A model generated the notes under the pieces. That model worked only from the letters and a program-made list of their open reading frames with translations, was not told the origin of the DNA and ran no database searches. The position numbers and the translations under genes are program-made. This document shows, one piece after another, positions 47,976 through 57,532 of a stretch of 64,000 nucleotides of DNA. Source of the stretch: Streptomyces fulvorobeus (lineage in GTDB: Bacteria; Actinomycetota; Actinomycetes; Streptomycetales; Streptomycetaceae); contig NZ_BLWC01000001.1 in assembly GCF_013167895.1 (NCBI RefSeq), forward strand, positions 5,828,001-5,892,000. Reading direction: 5' to 3'. Positions within the stretch are counted from its first letter, which is position 1, and each line of letters opens with the position of its first letter.

Positions 47976-49279
47976 GAGAGGGTGCCCCTTCCCTGGAGCG
48001 GTGCGGACCCGGGTGGGTGGTCGGTGAGGTCGTCGGCCGGGCATCGTCCCCGCGAGACGAACCGTTCGTGGAACTCCGCGACGGTGTCCCGCACCGCGTC
48101 GCTCGCCCCGATACGGGGCAGCGCGTCCAGCGCCGCATCGAAGCAGGTGATCGCCGCGGCCCTCAGCTCCGGGTCGGTCAGTCCGTCACGGGCCGCGCGG
48201 GTCCACAGCGGATTGCGCGGCGCGGGCGACGCACCCGCCGTCTCGCCGAGCGGCTTCACGGCGCGGTACACGGACTCCGCCGCCTGGGGATCGTCGAACA
48301 GGGCCATGGTGACGGCGAGCGGCACGACCCAGCCGTCCGCGCCGCTCTGCGCGTCGATCATGCGCAGTTCGAGGTGACCGCGCGGCCGTACCGGTGGAAA
48401 GAGCGTGGTCAGGTGGTAGTCGAGATCGGCCTGTACGGGCGGCCGAGGCCCCGCGCCGCGAGTCCAGTCCCGGAACGTGAGGCCCTCGGGCACCTCCCAC
48501 GGGCCGTCCCCGCCCCGGACACACATCACCGGGGTGTCGAGTGCGTGGGCCGTCCAGGCGTCGCGCGGCGCGAGACGGCCGGACGGAGCGAGCGACCGTA
48601 CGGGATCGAGTGCGGCCCAGAGCGCCTGCCGGGTGGAACGCCACCCCGAGACCCGGCCCTGACGGAACGGCGAGTTCGCGAACGCGGCCACGAGCACCGC
48701 ACCCAGCAGATGGGCCAGATGCCAGCGCCGCCCGTACCCGAGCGGCCCCGGCTCCTCCTCACCCGCGTCCAGGCAGACCTGGACGGACGCGGACGTGCAC
48801 ATCATGGCGCGCCCCGCCGGGCCGGCTCTGTCGAGTGAGCGCTCCATGGCCGCGTAGCGCGGCTCCCGCAGCAGGCGGCGCGGGGGATGCCAAGGGTCGA
48901 CCCCGAGGCCGACAGGGGCGAGCCCAGCCCGCCCGAGCGTGTCGCGTACGGCGGCGAGATCCGCGGCGGCGGCGTCGACGCACTCCATCAGGGATTCGGC
49001 GGGCATGGAGCTGAGCTCCAGCTGACCACCGGGTTCGAACGTGAGGGACGCGCGCAGAGGCAGGGCGCGTACGGCGTCGGAAGCCGAGCCGAGCCGGTCC
49101 TCGGCCACGGGGACCTCAGGACGTTCACGGTCGTGAATGAGCCATTCGAGCTCCACGCCGACCTTGCGAGGCGGCCCGGTCTTGAAGCAGATACCGCGCA
49201 GCAGATCCTCGGCCTCGCTCTCGCCGAGAGGTTCGCCGTGCTCCGCCTGGCCGTCCGCGCCGGGGTTCTCCGGGGGCAT
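47972..49279 (-). CDS. egtA: EgtA, glutamate-cysteine ligase
   Basis: 435 aa from ATG 49279 with AGGAGGACCGATC upstream. Makes gamma-glutamylcysteine for ergothioneine. GCS2-like fold: VGVELEWLIHD, LTFEPGGQLELSSMP, MCTSASVQVCLD, LELRMIDAQSGADGWVVPLA. First gene of the egtABCD operon; stop overlaps egtB ATG. Confidence 0.92.
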   Translation of the reverse strand: MPPENPGADGQAEHGEPLGESEAEDLLRGICFKTGPPRKVGVELEWLIHDRERPEVPVAEDRLGSASDAVRALPLRASLTFEPGGQLELSSMPAESLMECVDAAAADLAAVRDTLGRAGLAPVGLGVDPWHPPRRLLREPRYAAMERSLDRAGPAGRAMMCTSASVQVCLDAGEEEPGPLGYGRRWHLAHLLGAVLVAAFANSPFRQGRVSGWRSTRQALWAALDPVRSLAPSGRLAPRDAWTAHALDTPVMCVRGGDGPWEVPEGLTFRDWTRGAGPRPPVQADLDYHLTTLFPPVRPRGHLELRMIDAQSGADGWVVPLAVTMALFDDPQAAESVYRAVKPLGETAGASPAPRNPLWTRAARDGLTDPELRAAAITCFDAALDALPRIGASDAVRDTVAEFHERFVSRGRCPADDLTDHPPGSAPLQGRGTLS

Positions 49280-49426
49280 GATCGGTCCTCCTGTCCGGGT
49301 ACGTCCCTCCACCCAAACCCCTTCCGGGAGATCGCACAAGGGTGCCCCTGCCGTGCGTCAATCCGCTTGCGCCCATGCCGGTGGAACCCCGAGCATGCCC
49401 CGTATGCACCACAGCGGGGCGCGCCG

Positions 49427-50263
49427 ATGAGCGCGAGACTGCGCGGCATCGCGCGTGAGACCGAGGCCATCGTCGAGGCCGGCCACTACCGCGCGTCCGA
49501 CGGCCGCGAGGTGCCCATCGGGCGCGCCCTGACCGCCGCGCTCTCCGGCACCCGGCTGTACGGCCCCGAGCCGGTTCCCGTCGCCGCCCTGGACACGAGC
49601 CGGGCCACGGCCTTCGAGGTGACCGAGGAGAGCAGTCTCCAGGCCGCACGCCGGCTGACCAGCGAGGCAGCGGCGAAGGTGGCCGTCCTCACCTACGCAT
49701 CGGCACGCAATCCCGGCGGCGGATACCTGAACGGCGCGCAGGCCCAGGAGGAAGCCCTGTGCCGCGGCTCCGCGCTCCACGCGACCCTGCTGCGGGCCCC
49801 GGAGTTCTACGCGCACCACCGCGCGGAACGCAGCACCTTCTACACCGACCGGGTGATCCACTCACCCGGCGTCCCCGTCTTCCGCGACGACCGCGGGCGC
49901 CTCCTGGACACCCCGTACACCGTGGGCTTCCTCACTTCTCCGGCCCCGAACGCCGGAGTGATCCGCGACCGGGTGCCCCAGGAGGCGCACCGTCTCCCCA
50001 CCGTCCTCGCCGGCCGGGCCGAACGGGTCCTGGAAGTAGCCGCCGTGCGGGGCTACCGCAGGCTCGTGCTCGGCGCCTGGGGCTGCGGCGTGTTCCGGAA
50101 CGACCCAACCCAGGTGGCCGGCGCGTTCCACGCACTGCTCACCGGTGGTGGCCGGTTCGCGGGCCACTTCGAACAGATCGTCTTCGCCATCCTCGACCGC
50201 AGTCCCGCCTCCACCACCCGGGCCGCGTTCGCCCGGGCGTTCGCCGGTCAGCTCCAGCCGTAA
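49427..50263 (+). CDS. TIGR02452-type microbial PARG-like protein
   Basis: 278 aa. Macrodomain signature NPGGGYLNGAQAQEE, i.e. GGG then QEE as in bacterial poly(ADP-ribose) glycohydrolases, with VIHSPGVPVFRDD and VLGAWGCGVFRNDP. Removes ADP-ribose or related modification. Divergent from egtA; its end overlaps the MazF-like gene on the other strand by 16 nt. Confidence 0.88.
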   Translation: MSARLRGIARETEAIVEAGHYRASDGREVPIGRALTAALSGTRLYGPEPVPVAALDTSRATAFEVTEESSLQAARRLTSEAAAKVAVLTYASARNPGGGYLNGAQAQEEALCRGSALHATLLRAPEFYAHHRAERSTFYTDRVIHSPGVPVFRDDRGRLLDTPYTVGFLTSPAPNAGVIRDRVPQEAHRLPTVLAGRAERVLEVAAVRGYRRLVLGAWGCGVFRNDPTQVAGAFHALLTGGGRFAGHFEQIVFAILDRSPASTTRAAFARAFAGQLQP

Positions 50264-50715
50264 CGCTCCCGCAGCCGCACGGCCACCCGCTCGAACCGCA
50301 CGCGGTCCAGCGCACACGCCTCCCGCCGCATGCCGTCCTCGTGCACCCGCAGCAGCCGGTCCAGAACGACCCATGACTGACGCCCCGAGCTGTCCCACGG
50401 CCCCGCCCCCAGCGCCACCCACTCACGGTCCGGGTCGTGCTGCTTGCTGGAGAGCGGAACGGCGAGCAGCGTCCTGCCCTCCTCACGCGCCACGACCAGC
50501 ACGGGCCGGTCCTTGCCGCGCCCGTCGTTCTCCTCGAACGGCACCCAGGTCCAGACGATCTCGCCCGGGTCGGGATCACCGTCCCGGTTGGGGGCGTACG
50601 AGGTGCGGACCGGGCCCGTGTCGCGGGGGTCCGCCGCGGTCGTGGCGGTCGGGCCGTTGCGGCCGGGAAAGTCGGACGAGCTGTCAGTCGTGGCTGAGCC
50701 GGGAGGGAACATCAT
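50248..50715 (-). CDS. PemK/MazF-family toxin-like protein
   Basis: 155 aa. PGEIVWTWVPFEENDGRGKD and RPVLVVAREEGRTLLAVPLS match the MazF core; a 45-residue disordered N-terminal extension precedes it. No antitoxin gene is next to it, so it may be an orphan or have another role. Confidence 0.78.
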   Translation of the reverse strand: MMFPPGSATTDSSSDFPGRNGPTATTAADPRDTGPVRTSYAPNRDGDPDPGEIVWTWVPFEENDGRGKDRPVLVVAREEGRTLLAVPLSSKQHDPDREWVALGAGPWDSSGRQSWVVLDRLLRVHEDGMRREACALDRVRFERVAVRLRERYGWS

Positions 50716-50765
50716 CCGGACACCGTAGAACCTGTACGGCCCATTCCATGGAGCGGGGCGGCTGA

Positions 50766-51938
50766 ATGGGCGTCAGGCTCGACCACATGATCACCGGAGT
50801 CCTCCCCCGTCCCTCCCGTACCGTCGCCCTCTCCGTCGCGGGGCTGCTCGCGGCGGCCCTGCTCCCCGCGGCCTCCGCCGCGGCGTCAGGCCCGTCGGCG
50901 GCCCACCCCCAACCACCCCCCACCCTCTCGACGGACGCACCTGCCGCCGAGCCGGAGCCCCACCCCGGCGGCGGCGCGGCGCCGCCGCGCACCGTGTCGG
51001 CGTGGCTGCCCTACTGGGACCAGGAGGGCGCCTACCAGAACGCCCTGCGCCACGCGGACCAGCTGCACACCGTCAGCCCTTTCTGGTACCAGGCCGTCTC
51101 GGCCGGCCGGATCGACCCGCACCCGGGCGCGGGCGAGCGCCGCGTCATCGACGGACTGCACGGGGCGGGGACCAAGGTCGTACCCACCGTCATGGAGACG
51201 ATGAAGAAGGGCGCCCTCGCCGCGATCCTCACCGACCCCGCGCGGCGCGAGGAACACGCGGACGCGCTCATGCGTACGGTCGGCACGCGCGACTACGACG
51301 GACTCGACCTCGACTACGAGTCCATCGCCGCCACCGGCGACAGCACCTACCGGCAGGTCCGCGACGGCTTCACCGCCCTCGCCACCGACCTCTGCGCGCG
51401 CCTGCACAAGCTGCGCAAGCAGTGTGTGATCACGGTGTTCCCCAAGACCAGGACCACCGGGCGCATCTGGGACTACGCGGCGATCGGCCGCGTCGCCGAC
51501 CGGATGCGGATCATGGGATACAACCTGCACTGGTCGAGCGGCACCCCGGGGCCCATCGCGGACACCGCCTGGTACGACGACATCCTGACCCGCGCCACCG
51601 CGCTCGTCCCCGCGGCCAAACTGGAGATGGGACTGCCCGCCTACGGGTGGGACTGGCCGTCCGATCCCGCGAGCAAGGCCAAGACCCGGCACGTCACCTG
51701 GAAGACCGCCGAGGCCCTCCGCCACAAGGAGGGGGTGCCCTACCAGTTCGACGAGGTCTCCGGGACGCCGCACTTCAGCTACCTCGACGGCGAAGAGCGC
51801 CGGGAGGTCTGGTACCAGGACGCCCGCGGAGTCGCCGCGCACCTTCCGGTGCTGCGACGCCACGGCGTGCGCAACACCGCTTTCTGGGCGCTGAACTTCG
51901 AGGACCCCGGTATGTGGCCGGTTCTCGCCCGCGGCTGA
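50766..51938 (+). CDS. Secreted GH18-family glycoside hydrolase
   Basis: 390 aa. Signal peptide with AVALSVAGLLAAALLPAASA-like core, a Pro-rich linker (about 45-75), then a GH18 TIM barrel. Catalytic motif DGLDLDYES (acid Glu last of DxxDxDxE), then MRIMGYNLHWSSGTPGP and ending GVRNTAFWALNFEDPGMW. GH18 enzymes cut chitin or peptidoglycan-like sugars; the type with a similar SpoIIID/YaaH pattern could act on spore wall. Substrate unknown. Confidence 0.85.
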   Translation: MGVRLDHMITGVLPRPSRTVALSVAGLLAAALLPAASAAASGPSAAHPQPPPTLSTDAPAAEPEPHPGGGAAPPRTVSAWLPYWDQEGAYQNALRHADQLHTVSPFWYQAVSAGRIDPHPGAGERRVIDGLHGAGTKVVPTVMETMKKGALAAILTDPARREEHADALMRTVGTRDYDGLDLDYESIAATGDSTYRQVRDGFTALATDLCARLHKLRKQCVITVFPKTRTTGRIWDYAAIGRVADRMRIMGYNLHWSSGTPGPIADTAWYDDILTRATALVPAAKLEMGLPAYGWDWPSDPASKAKTRHVTWKTAEALRHKEGVPYQFDEVSGTPHFSYLDGEERREVWYQDARGVAAHLPVLRRHGVRNTAFWALNFEDPGMWPVLARG

Positions 51939-52166
51939 CGGAACCAGGCCCTTCGGTTTGCGCGGTGTGCCGGGACCCGCCGGACCCCGGCACACCGCCT
52001 CGATCTACGCCACCTCGACTACACCGTCGACCGCCTGGTCCGCCACCCACCCCGGAGCCACGACCTGCTGCGTGCCGCCGCCATCCCCCCCCGCGAGTGC
52101 GGCTGAACCGGCCGCCCGGGGCACGACGAAGTGCGCCACCCACTCCGGATGTCTAGCGTCGTGGGC

Positions 52167-52454
52167 ATGAGCCATCCGCAGAGTTACGAGATCCTGCTGC
52201 TCCCCGAGTTCGCCGACTCCGGTGACAGGGCCCCCGAGCCCGGCACCGCCATCCGCTCGGCGGTCGTGGCGGCCACCGGCGACACCGGGGCCTCCGGCTA
52301 TCCGCGCTACGCCGGGGACGGCATGGAAGCGGACATCGACCCGGCGACGCACACCGTGGAGGCGCTGCTGGTGGACGGCTCGGAGGTGGACTACGGGCTC
52401 ACCGTCCGGATCGCCGAGAAGTCCGATGACACCGCCGAGGAGTCCGGCGCCTGA
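52167..52454 (+). CDS. Hypothetical small acidic protein
   Basis: 95 aa from ATG 52167. SYEILLLPEFADSGDRAPEP, later EADIDPATHTVEALLVDGSE. No family recognised. TAGCGT (52154-52159) a few bases before ATG looks like a Streptomyces -10, so the mRNA may be almost leaderless. Confidence 0.6.
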   Translation: MSHPQSYEILLLPEFADSGDRAPEPGTAIRSAVVAATGDTGASGYPRYAGDGMEADIDPATHTVEALLVDGSEVDYGLTVRIAEKSDDTAEESGA

Positions 52455-52516
52455 AGGGCGCCGGCCGCGAACCCCGGGGGCCCGCAGAGCACGGGCGGCC
52501 GTGCCATCCTGGGGAA

Positions 52517-52938
52517 GTGACACTTTCGGACCTGGTCCGGCTCCGCCGGGCGCGCGACCAGATGGACCGCGACCACGCGCAGCCGCTCGACGTGACCGCC
52601 CTGGCCCTCGGGCGCACATGTCGCCCGGTCACTTCTCCCGGAGCTTCCGTGCCGCCTTCGGGGAGACGCCGTACAGCTACCTGATGACCCGCAGGATCGA
52701 GCGGGCGAAGGCCCTGCTGCGACGCGGCGACCTGTCGGTGACGGAGGTGTGCTTCGCGGTCGGGTGCGCCTCGCTGGGAACGTTCAGCACCCGGTTCACC
52801 GAGCTGGTGGGTGAGAGCCCCAGCGCGTACCGGGCACGTGGACACGAGCGGGGCGAAGGCATCCCGGCGTGCGTGTCCAAGATCCACACCCGGCCCGTCA
52901 GAAGCAGGGAACAGCACAGCGACACGGGCATTCCGTAA
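52517..52938 (+). pseudogene. AraC-type regulator (frameshifted)
   Basis: GTG 52517 reads MTLSDLVRLRRARDQMDRDH and LDVTALALG, then loses frame; the other frame continues AHMSPGHFSRSFRAAFGETP and SVTEVCFAVGCASLGTFSTR. The break is at GGG (52610-52612) where four G would restore a 140-aa AraC DNA-binding protein. No effector domain. Same kind of lesion as in egtB and egtD. Confidence 0.75.
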
Positions 52939-53106
52939 CCGAGGACGACACTCCGCTCCGGACAGCCGGGGCCGCCACCAGAGGTTTCGCGTACGCCGGG
53001 AGCCCGCGTCGAGGAGCCCGACCGGGGCCCCGACAGGGCTCCTGACCGCGCGGACGCCCGCGCGGTCACCGTCGTGGCAGGCCAGCACTCAAGCGAGGCC
53101 CACGCC

Positions 53107-53490
53107 CTACGGCTGGTTGCCCTCCGGAGCCTTCTGCTGCTCCTGAACGGACTTGCGGACCTCGTCCATGTCCAGCTTCCGCGCCTGCCCGATGACGTCC
53201 TCAAGGGCCGTCTCCGGGAGAGCGCCGGGCTGGGAGAAGACCGCCACGTTGTCGCGGACGATCATCAGCGTCGGAATCGACCGGATCTCGAAAGCCGCCG
53301 CCAGCTCCTGCTGGGCCTCCGTGTCGACCTTGGCGAACACCAGGTCGGGGTGACGCTCGGAGACCGAGTCGTAGACGGGGGCGAACTGGCGGCAGGGGCC
53401 ACACCAGGAAGCCCAGAAGTCGATCAGTACGAAGTCGTTGTCGCTCACGACCTGGTCGAAGTTTTCCTTGGTGAGCTCTACGGTGCTCAT
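53107..53490 (-). CDS. Thioredoxin
   Basis: 127 aa. Active site WCGPC in VLIDFWASWCGPCRQFAPVY; cis-Pro in RSIPTLMIV. A C-terminal extension of about 20 charged residues. Disulfide reductant in the cytoplasm. Divergent from the flavoprotein reductase gene. Confidence 0.93.
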   Translation of the reverse strand: MSTVELTKENFDQVVSDNDFVLIDFWASWCGPCRQFAPVYDSVSERHPDLVFAKVDTEAQQELAAAFEIRSIPTLMIVRDNVAVFSQPGALPETALEDVIGQARKLDMDEVRKSVQEQQKAPEGNQP

Positions 53491-53604
53491 GCTCTGATAC
53501 CTCTTCCTGGGCCCGTTCGGACCTGTCGGCACAACGGTGACTCCACCGGCGCTATTCCGCCTGCCCGTGTGGCCGTCGCGCACACCCGCGACCAGACTGT
53601 GCGC

Positions 53605-55050
53605 ATGACTGAAGTGGTCGAGAACACTGAAACCGAATACGACGTCGTGGTGATCGGTGCGGGACCCGTGGGTGAGAACGTGGCGGAACGGACCAGGGCC
53701 GCTGGGCTGAGCACGGCCGTCATCGAGTCCGAGCTCATCGGCGGCGAGTGCTCCTACTGGGCGTGCATGCCCAGCAAGGCGCTGCTGCGCCCCGTCGTCG
53801 CCCGGGCGGACGCCCGCCGCGTGCCGGGGCTCAGCGCCGCCGTGGAGGGCCCGCTCGACACCGACGCGGTACTGGCCCACCGCGACACGTACGCGTCGCA
53901 CTGGAAGGACGACGGACAGGCCGGCTGGCTCGAAGGCATCGGCGCGCACATCTACCGGGGCGTGGGCCGCCTGACCGGCACCAGGCAGGTGTCCGTCACC
54001 ACGCGCGAGGGTACGGAGCACCGGCTCACGGCCCGGCACGCCGTGGCCGTGTGCACCGGCAGCCGGGCCGTGCTCCCGGACCTGCCCGGCGTCCCGGAAG
54101 CCCGGCCCTGGACGAGCCGCGAGGCGACCAGTGCCAAGGAGGTCCCGCGGCGGCTGATCGTGGTGGGCGGCGGCGTGGTCGGCGTCGAGATGGCCACGGT
54201 CTGGCAGGCCCTCGGGGCCCAGGTGACGATGCTGATCCGGGGGAAGGGGCTGCTCCCCGCGATGGAGCCCTTCGCCGGTGAGCTGGTCGCCGACGCGCTG
54301 ACCGAGGCCGGCGCCGTCATCCGTACCGGAGTGTCGGCGACGGCCGTGCGGCGCGCCGCTCCGGACGGACCGGTCACCGTCGAACTGGACGACGGCGGAC
54401 AGCAGGAGGCGGACGAGATCCTCTTCGCCACCGGCCGCGCCCCGCGCACCGATGACCTGGGACTGGACACGGTGGGCCTGCGGCCCGGCTCCTGGCTCGA
54501 CGTCGACGACAGCTGCCGGGTGCGGGGCAGCACCTGGCTGTACGCGGTCGGCGACGTCAACCACCGGGCGCTGCTCACCCACCAGGGCAAGTACCAGGCC
54601 CGGATCGCGGGCGCGGCGATCACGGCCCGCGCCCAGGGAGCTCCCCTGCTGGAATCCGACCGCTGGGGCGCCCACGCGGCCACCGCCGACCACGCGGCCG
54701 TGCCCCAGGTCGTCTTCACCGACCCGGAGGCCGCCTCGGTCGGTCTCACCCTCAGGGCGGCGGAAGAAGCGGGCCACCGGGTGAGGGCGGTCGACTACGA
54801 CCTGGCCTCGGTGGCCGGCTCCGGCCTGTACGCACAGGACTACCGCGGCCGGGCCCGCATGGTCGTGGACCTCGACCGGGAGATCCTCCTCGGCGTCACC
54901 TTCGTCGGCCCGGGCATCGGTGAACTGCTCCACTCCGCGACCATCGCGGTCGCGGGAGAGGTCCCGATCGACCGCCTGTGGCACGCGGTCCCGGCGTATC
55001 CCACGATCAGCGAGGTCTGGCTGCGGCTCCTGGAGACGTACCGCGGCTAG
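53605..55050 (+). CDS. FAD-dependent pyridine nucleotide-disulfide oxidoreductase
   Basis: 481 aa. FAD site VVVIGAGPVGENVA; redox pair in GGECSYWACMPSKALL (Cys-x4-Cys); NAD(P) site VVGGGVVGVEMATV; FAD end YAVGDVNHRALLTHQGKY; active base His in HAVPAYPTISE. Belongs to the lipoamide dehydrogenase/mercuric reductase group. Next to thioredoxin, so a redox partner role is possible; substrate unknown. Confidence 0.88.
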   Translation: MTEVVENTETEYDVVVIGAGPVGENVAERTRAAGLSTAVIESELIGGECSYWACMPSKALLRPVVARADARRVPGLSAAVEGPLDTDAVLAHRDTYASHWKDDGQAGWLEGIGAHIYRGVGRLTGTRQVSVTTREGTEHRLTARHAVAVCTGSRAVLPDLPGVPEARPWTSREATSAKEVPRRLIVVGGGVVGVEMATVWQALGAQVTMLIRGKGLLPAMEPFAGELVADALTEAGAVIRTGVSATAVRRAAPDGPVTVELDDGGQQEADEILFATGRAPRTDDLGLDTVGLRPGSWLDVDDSCRVRGSTWLYAVGDVNHRALLTHQGKYQARIAGAAITARAQGAPLLESDRWGAHAATADHAAVPQVVFTDPEAASVGLTLRAAEEAGHRVRAVDYDLASVAGSGLYAQDYRGRARMVVDLDREILLGVTFVGPGIGELLHSATIAVAGEVPIDRLWHAVPAYPTISEVWLRLLETYRG

Positions 55051-55220
55051 ATCTTCGTGAGGGGTGGAGCGTGGAGAGCTGACTGACGCGGCCGGGGAAC
55101 GGACAGCTCCGACGCCGCCGGGTGTGGACGGACACGGACGGCAGGGGCGGGACCACCGCCAGGTGACCAACGGAGTGCGTGGCGGCTTCACCGTCCCGAA
55201 CGCGGTCATGAACGCACTGA

Positions 55221-55248
55221 GGGTGCCCGGGACCGGTGCCGGGCACCC
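55221..55248. terminator. 10-bp perfect hairpin
   Basis: GGGTGCCCGG / CCGGGCACCC, loop GACCGGTG. Probable terminator for the reductase gene; no U tail. Confidence 0.5.
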
Positions 55249-55251
55249 TCG

Positions 55252-55330
55252 ACGCAGACCTGACGCAATGATCGCGGACGGGGCGTACTCGTCACGGGCG
55301 ATCCGCAAGGACCCTGCGCGGGCGGGGCAG
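55252..55330 (+). pseudogene. IS5-like transposase fragment
   Basis: One frame reads RRRPDAMIADGAYSSRAIRK, close to the DKAYSSRAIR motif of IS5-type DDE transposases. Only about 25 codons remain. Old insertion scar. Confidence 0.5.
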
Positions 55331-55427
55331 CCGGACCCTGATCCTCACCTGCCTTCAAGATCCGTTGTCAGTGGCTCCCCCTAGTGTGAGGACATCACCC
55401 GGGGAGCCTCTGAAGAGGAGTGGAAAC

Positions 55428-56486
55428 GTGTCCGTCAACAAGATCCAGCACAAGGTGAACCACGTCGCGCTGGTAGTGGACTGTTCGGGTTCCATGCGCC
55501 AGCACCAGAGCCAACTCGTGCGAGTGGTCGACGAGTTCGTGGCGGGACTGAAGGCGGAGTCGGACAGTCTCGGGCATGAGACCCGGATAAGCCTGTACTC
55601 CTTCGACCACAGGGTGGAGAACCTGGTCTGGGACATGGACGTGAAGCATCTGCCGTCCATGCGGGGGCTGTACAAGGTCAACAACGGTGCCACGGCCCTC
55701 ATCGAGGCGTCATTGAAGTCCCTGGACGACCTGGGCCACATCTGGGAGGCGTACGGTGAGCACAGCTTCCTCCAGATCGTGGTGACGGACGGCGAGGAGA
55801 ACGCCTCAGGCGGCGACAGGCGGCACGACGGCGACATGGCCGTTCTCGGCCCCTGGCTGGACAGGATCGCGGCGAAGATGGGCGCGCTTCCGGACCACTG
55901 GACCTCCGCGATCCTCGTACCGAACTCCCTGGCGAAGCGAACCGCCCAGAACTACGGCTTCCCGGCCGGAAACATCGCCATCTGGGACGCGGACTCCCAG
56001 GAGGGCGTCGAGGAGGCGATCGGCACCGTGCGCGCCGCCGCCACGAGCTTCCTGCGGGGCCGCGAGCAGGGTGTGCGCGGCACGAAGAACCTGTTCACGG
56101 TCGGCCAGGACATATCGGTCGACGACGTGCGGGCGAACCTGGAACCGGTCCCGGCCGACCGGTACCGGCTCCTGAAGGTCGACACGGAGGTCGAGATCCG
56201 GTCCTTCGTCGACTCCCATCCGGGCGTGACGTACGAACGCGGCTCGTGCTACTACCAGTTGGGCACCCGAGTCCAGGTCCAGCCCGACAAGGAAGTCATC
56301 GTGGTCGAGAAGGACACGGACCGCGCGTACACGGGCGATGCGGCGCGCAGTCTGCTCTTCGGGGCGGGCATCCAGGGGACCGTCTCGGTGAAGGCGGGGC
56401 GCAACCCGAAGCTGGAGGTGTATGTGCAGAGTCGTTCGGTGAACAGAAAGCTGAAGCCGAGCACGCGTCTGCTCATCATGCTCTGA
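55428..56486 (+). CDS. VWA-domain protein
   Basis: 352 aa from GTG with GAGGAG upstream. MIDAS motif in VALVVDCSGSMRQHQS (D-x-S-x-S), later IVVTDGEENAS. The C-terminal half (about 220-352) is strand-rich. No signal peptide, so an intracellular metal-dependent adhesion-type scaffold. Function unknown. Confidence 0.85.
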   Translation: MSVNKIQHKVNHVALVVDCSGSMRQHQSQLVRVVDEFVAGLKAESDSLGHETRISLYSFDHRVENLVWDMDVKHLPSMRGLYKVNNGATALIEASLKSLDDLGHIWEAYGEHSFLQIVVTDGEENASGGDRRHDGDMAVLGPWLDRIAAKMGALPDHWTSAILVPNSLAKRTAQNYGFPAGNIAIWDADSQEGVEEAIGTVRAAATSFLRGREQGVRGTKNLFTVGQDISVDDVRANLEPVPADRYRLLKVDTEVEIRSFVDSHPGVTYERGSCYYQLGTRVQVQPDKEVIVVEKDTDRAYTGDAARSLLFGAGIQGTVSVKAGRNPKLEVYVQSRSVNRKLKPSTRLLIML

Positions 56487-56739
56487 ATGTCCTGCATGCC
56501 CTGAACCCCTGCCCACTTGACTCCCTGACCAGCAGGAGAAGGTCGTGTCGCCCGGAGACCGGGGCACGGCCGACCGCGGTCTCACGGCCGCCCCCGCTCA
56601 GCATCGTCGCGTCCCATAAATCGTTTCGTCCGTGATCACTTCGTCCGGTACGGTCGCGAGATCGTTTTACCTGCGGGGGAGGCCATGTGGTGCACCTGTG
56701 GCCTCCTCCGCGGTATCTAGGCTGAGAGCAGGTTCCGTC

Positions 56740-57120
56740 ATGGCGTGTCGTATCAGTGAACTCGTGCTGGGCTGCCGCGATCCCGAGGTGCTGGCGCGTT
56801 TCTGGTGCGAGGTACTGGACTTCGTGGTGCTCGATCGCGAAGGGGACGAGTGCTTCGAGATCGGACCGCGCGAAGGGTTCGGCGGTCCGCAGCCGACGAT
56901 CATCCTCAGCCGCAGGGACGACCTCGAGAAGGGGAAGTCCCGACTGCACATCGACGTCAACGCCACCGACCGCGATCAGGGCGCCGAGCTCGAACGCCTT
57001 CTGGAACTCGGCGCACGCCCGGCCGACATCGGCCAGACGGGGGAGGAGCAGTGGCATGTCCTGACCGACCCCGAAGGCAACGAGTTCTGCCTGCTCAAGG
57101 CCCGCCTGAACCCGCTCTGA
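56740..57120 (+). CDS. VOC-family (glyoxalase-like) protein
   Basis: 126 aa. Two beta-alpha-beta-beta-beta halves: ISELVLGCRDPEVLARFWCE and LHIDVNATDRDQGAELERLL, ending WHVLTDPEGNEFCLL. TAGGCT (56718-56723) upstream may be the -10. Substrate unknown. Confidence 0.82.
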   Translation: MACRISELVLGCRDPEVLARFWCEVLDFVVLDREGDECFEIGPREGFGGPQPTIILSRRDDLEKGKSRLHIDVNATDRDQGAELERLLELGARPADIGQTGEEQWHVLTDPEGNEFCLLKARLNPL

Positions 57121-57254
57121 CGCCGACGCGGTGGTGTCTTGACCGGATCGCGGACCGGGTGGTCGAGCCCATGCCGATCTTCACGCCGACCACCGGTCCG
57201 CTTCTCCTCGCGCTCCGCCGGAGAGACGCCCGGCCGTGAACGCGGGGGCTCCGA

Positions 57255-57479
57255 CTACGGCAGGAGAGCCATCTCCCGTGCGTTCTTGATGGCGGTCGCC
57301 ACCCGGCGCTGCTGCTGCGCACTGATGCGGGTGACGCGCCGGCTGCGGATCTTGCCCCGGTCGGAGATGAACGCGCGCAACAGGTCGGTGTCCTTGTAGT
57401 CGATGTACGTGATCCTGGCGGCGTCGAGCGGATTGGGCCGGGCCTTGACGGGCTTGCGGGGGTCGGGGCGGCGTGGCAT
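57255..57479 (-). CDS. rpsR: 30S ribosomal protein S18 (alternative, zinc-independent)
   Basis: 74 aa; GGAGAACC before ATG 57479. ARITYIDYKDTDLLRAFISD and RRVTRISAQQQRRVATAIKN are the S18 core. No Cys, matching the Zur-regulated spare copy. Last gene of rpmG-rpmE-COG0523-rpsR. Confidence 0.92.
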   Translation of the reverse strand: MPRRPDPRKPVKARPNPLDAARITYIDYKDTDLLRAFISDRGKIRSRRVTRISAQQQRRVATAIKNAREMALLP

Positions 57480-57532
57480 CGGTTCTCCTCGGAGTGCGTG
57501 GGTTCGTGCGTGAGTGCGGGTGGTTGGGCTGG

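Larger units (their letters stand above)
55051..55427. other. 377-nt intergenic stretch
   Basis: No intact gene. Holds a strong hairpin and a short transposase-like remnant (separate entries), and upstream of 55428 the ribosome site of the VWA gene. Nothing else recognised. Confidence 0.7.

Noticed and set aside
53107..55308. A 733-codon minus-strand frame
   Set aside because: Only its last 127 codons (thioredoxin, from ATG 53490) are real; the rest mirrors the flavoprotein reductase gene on the other strand.
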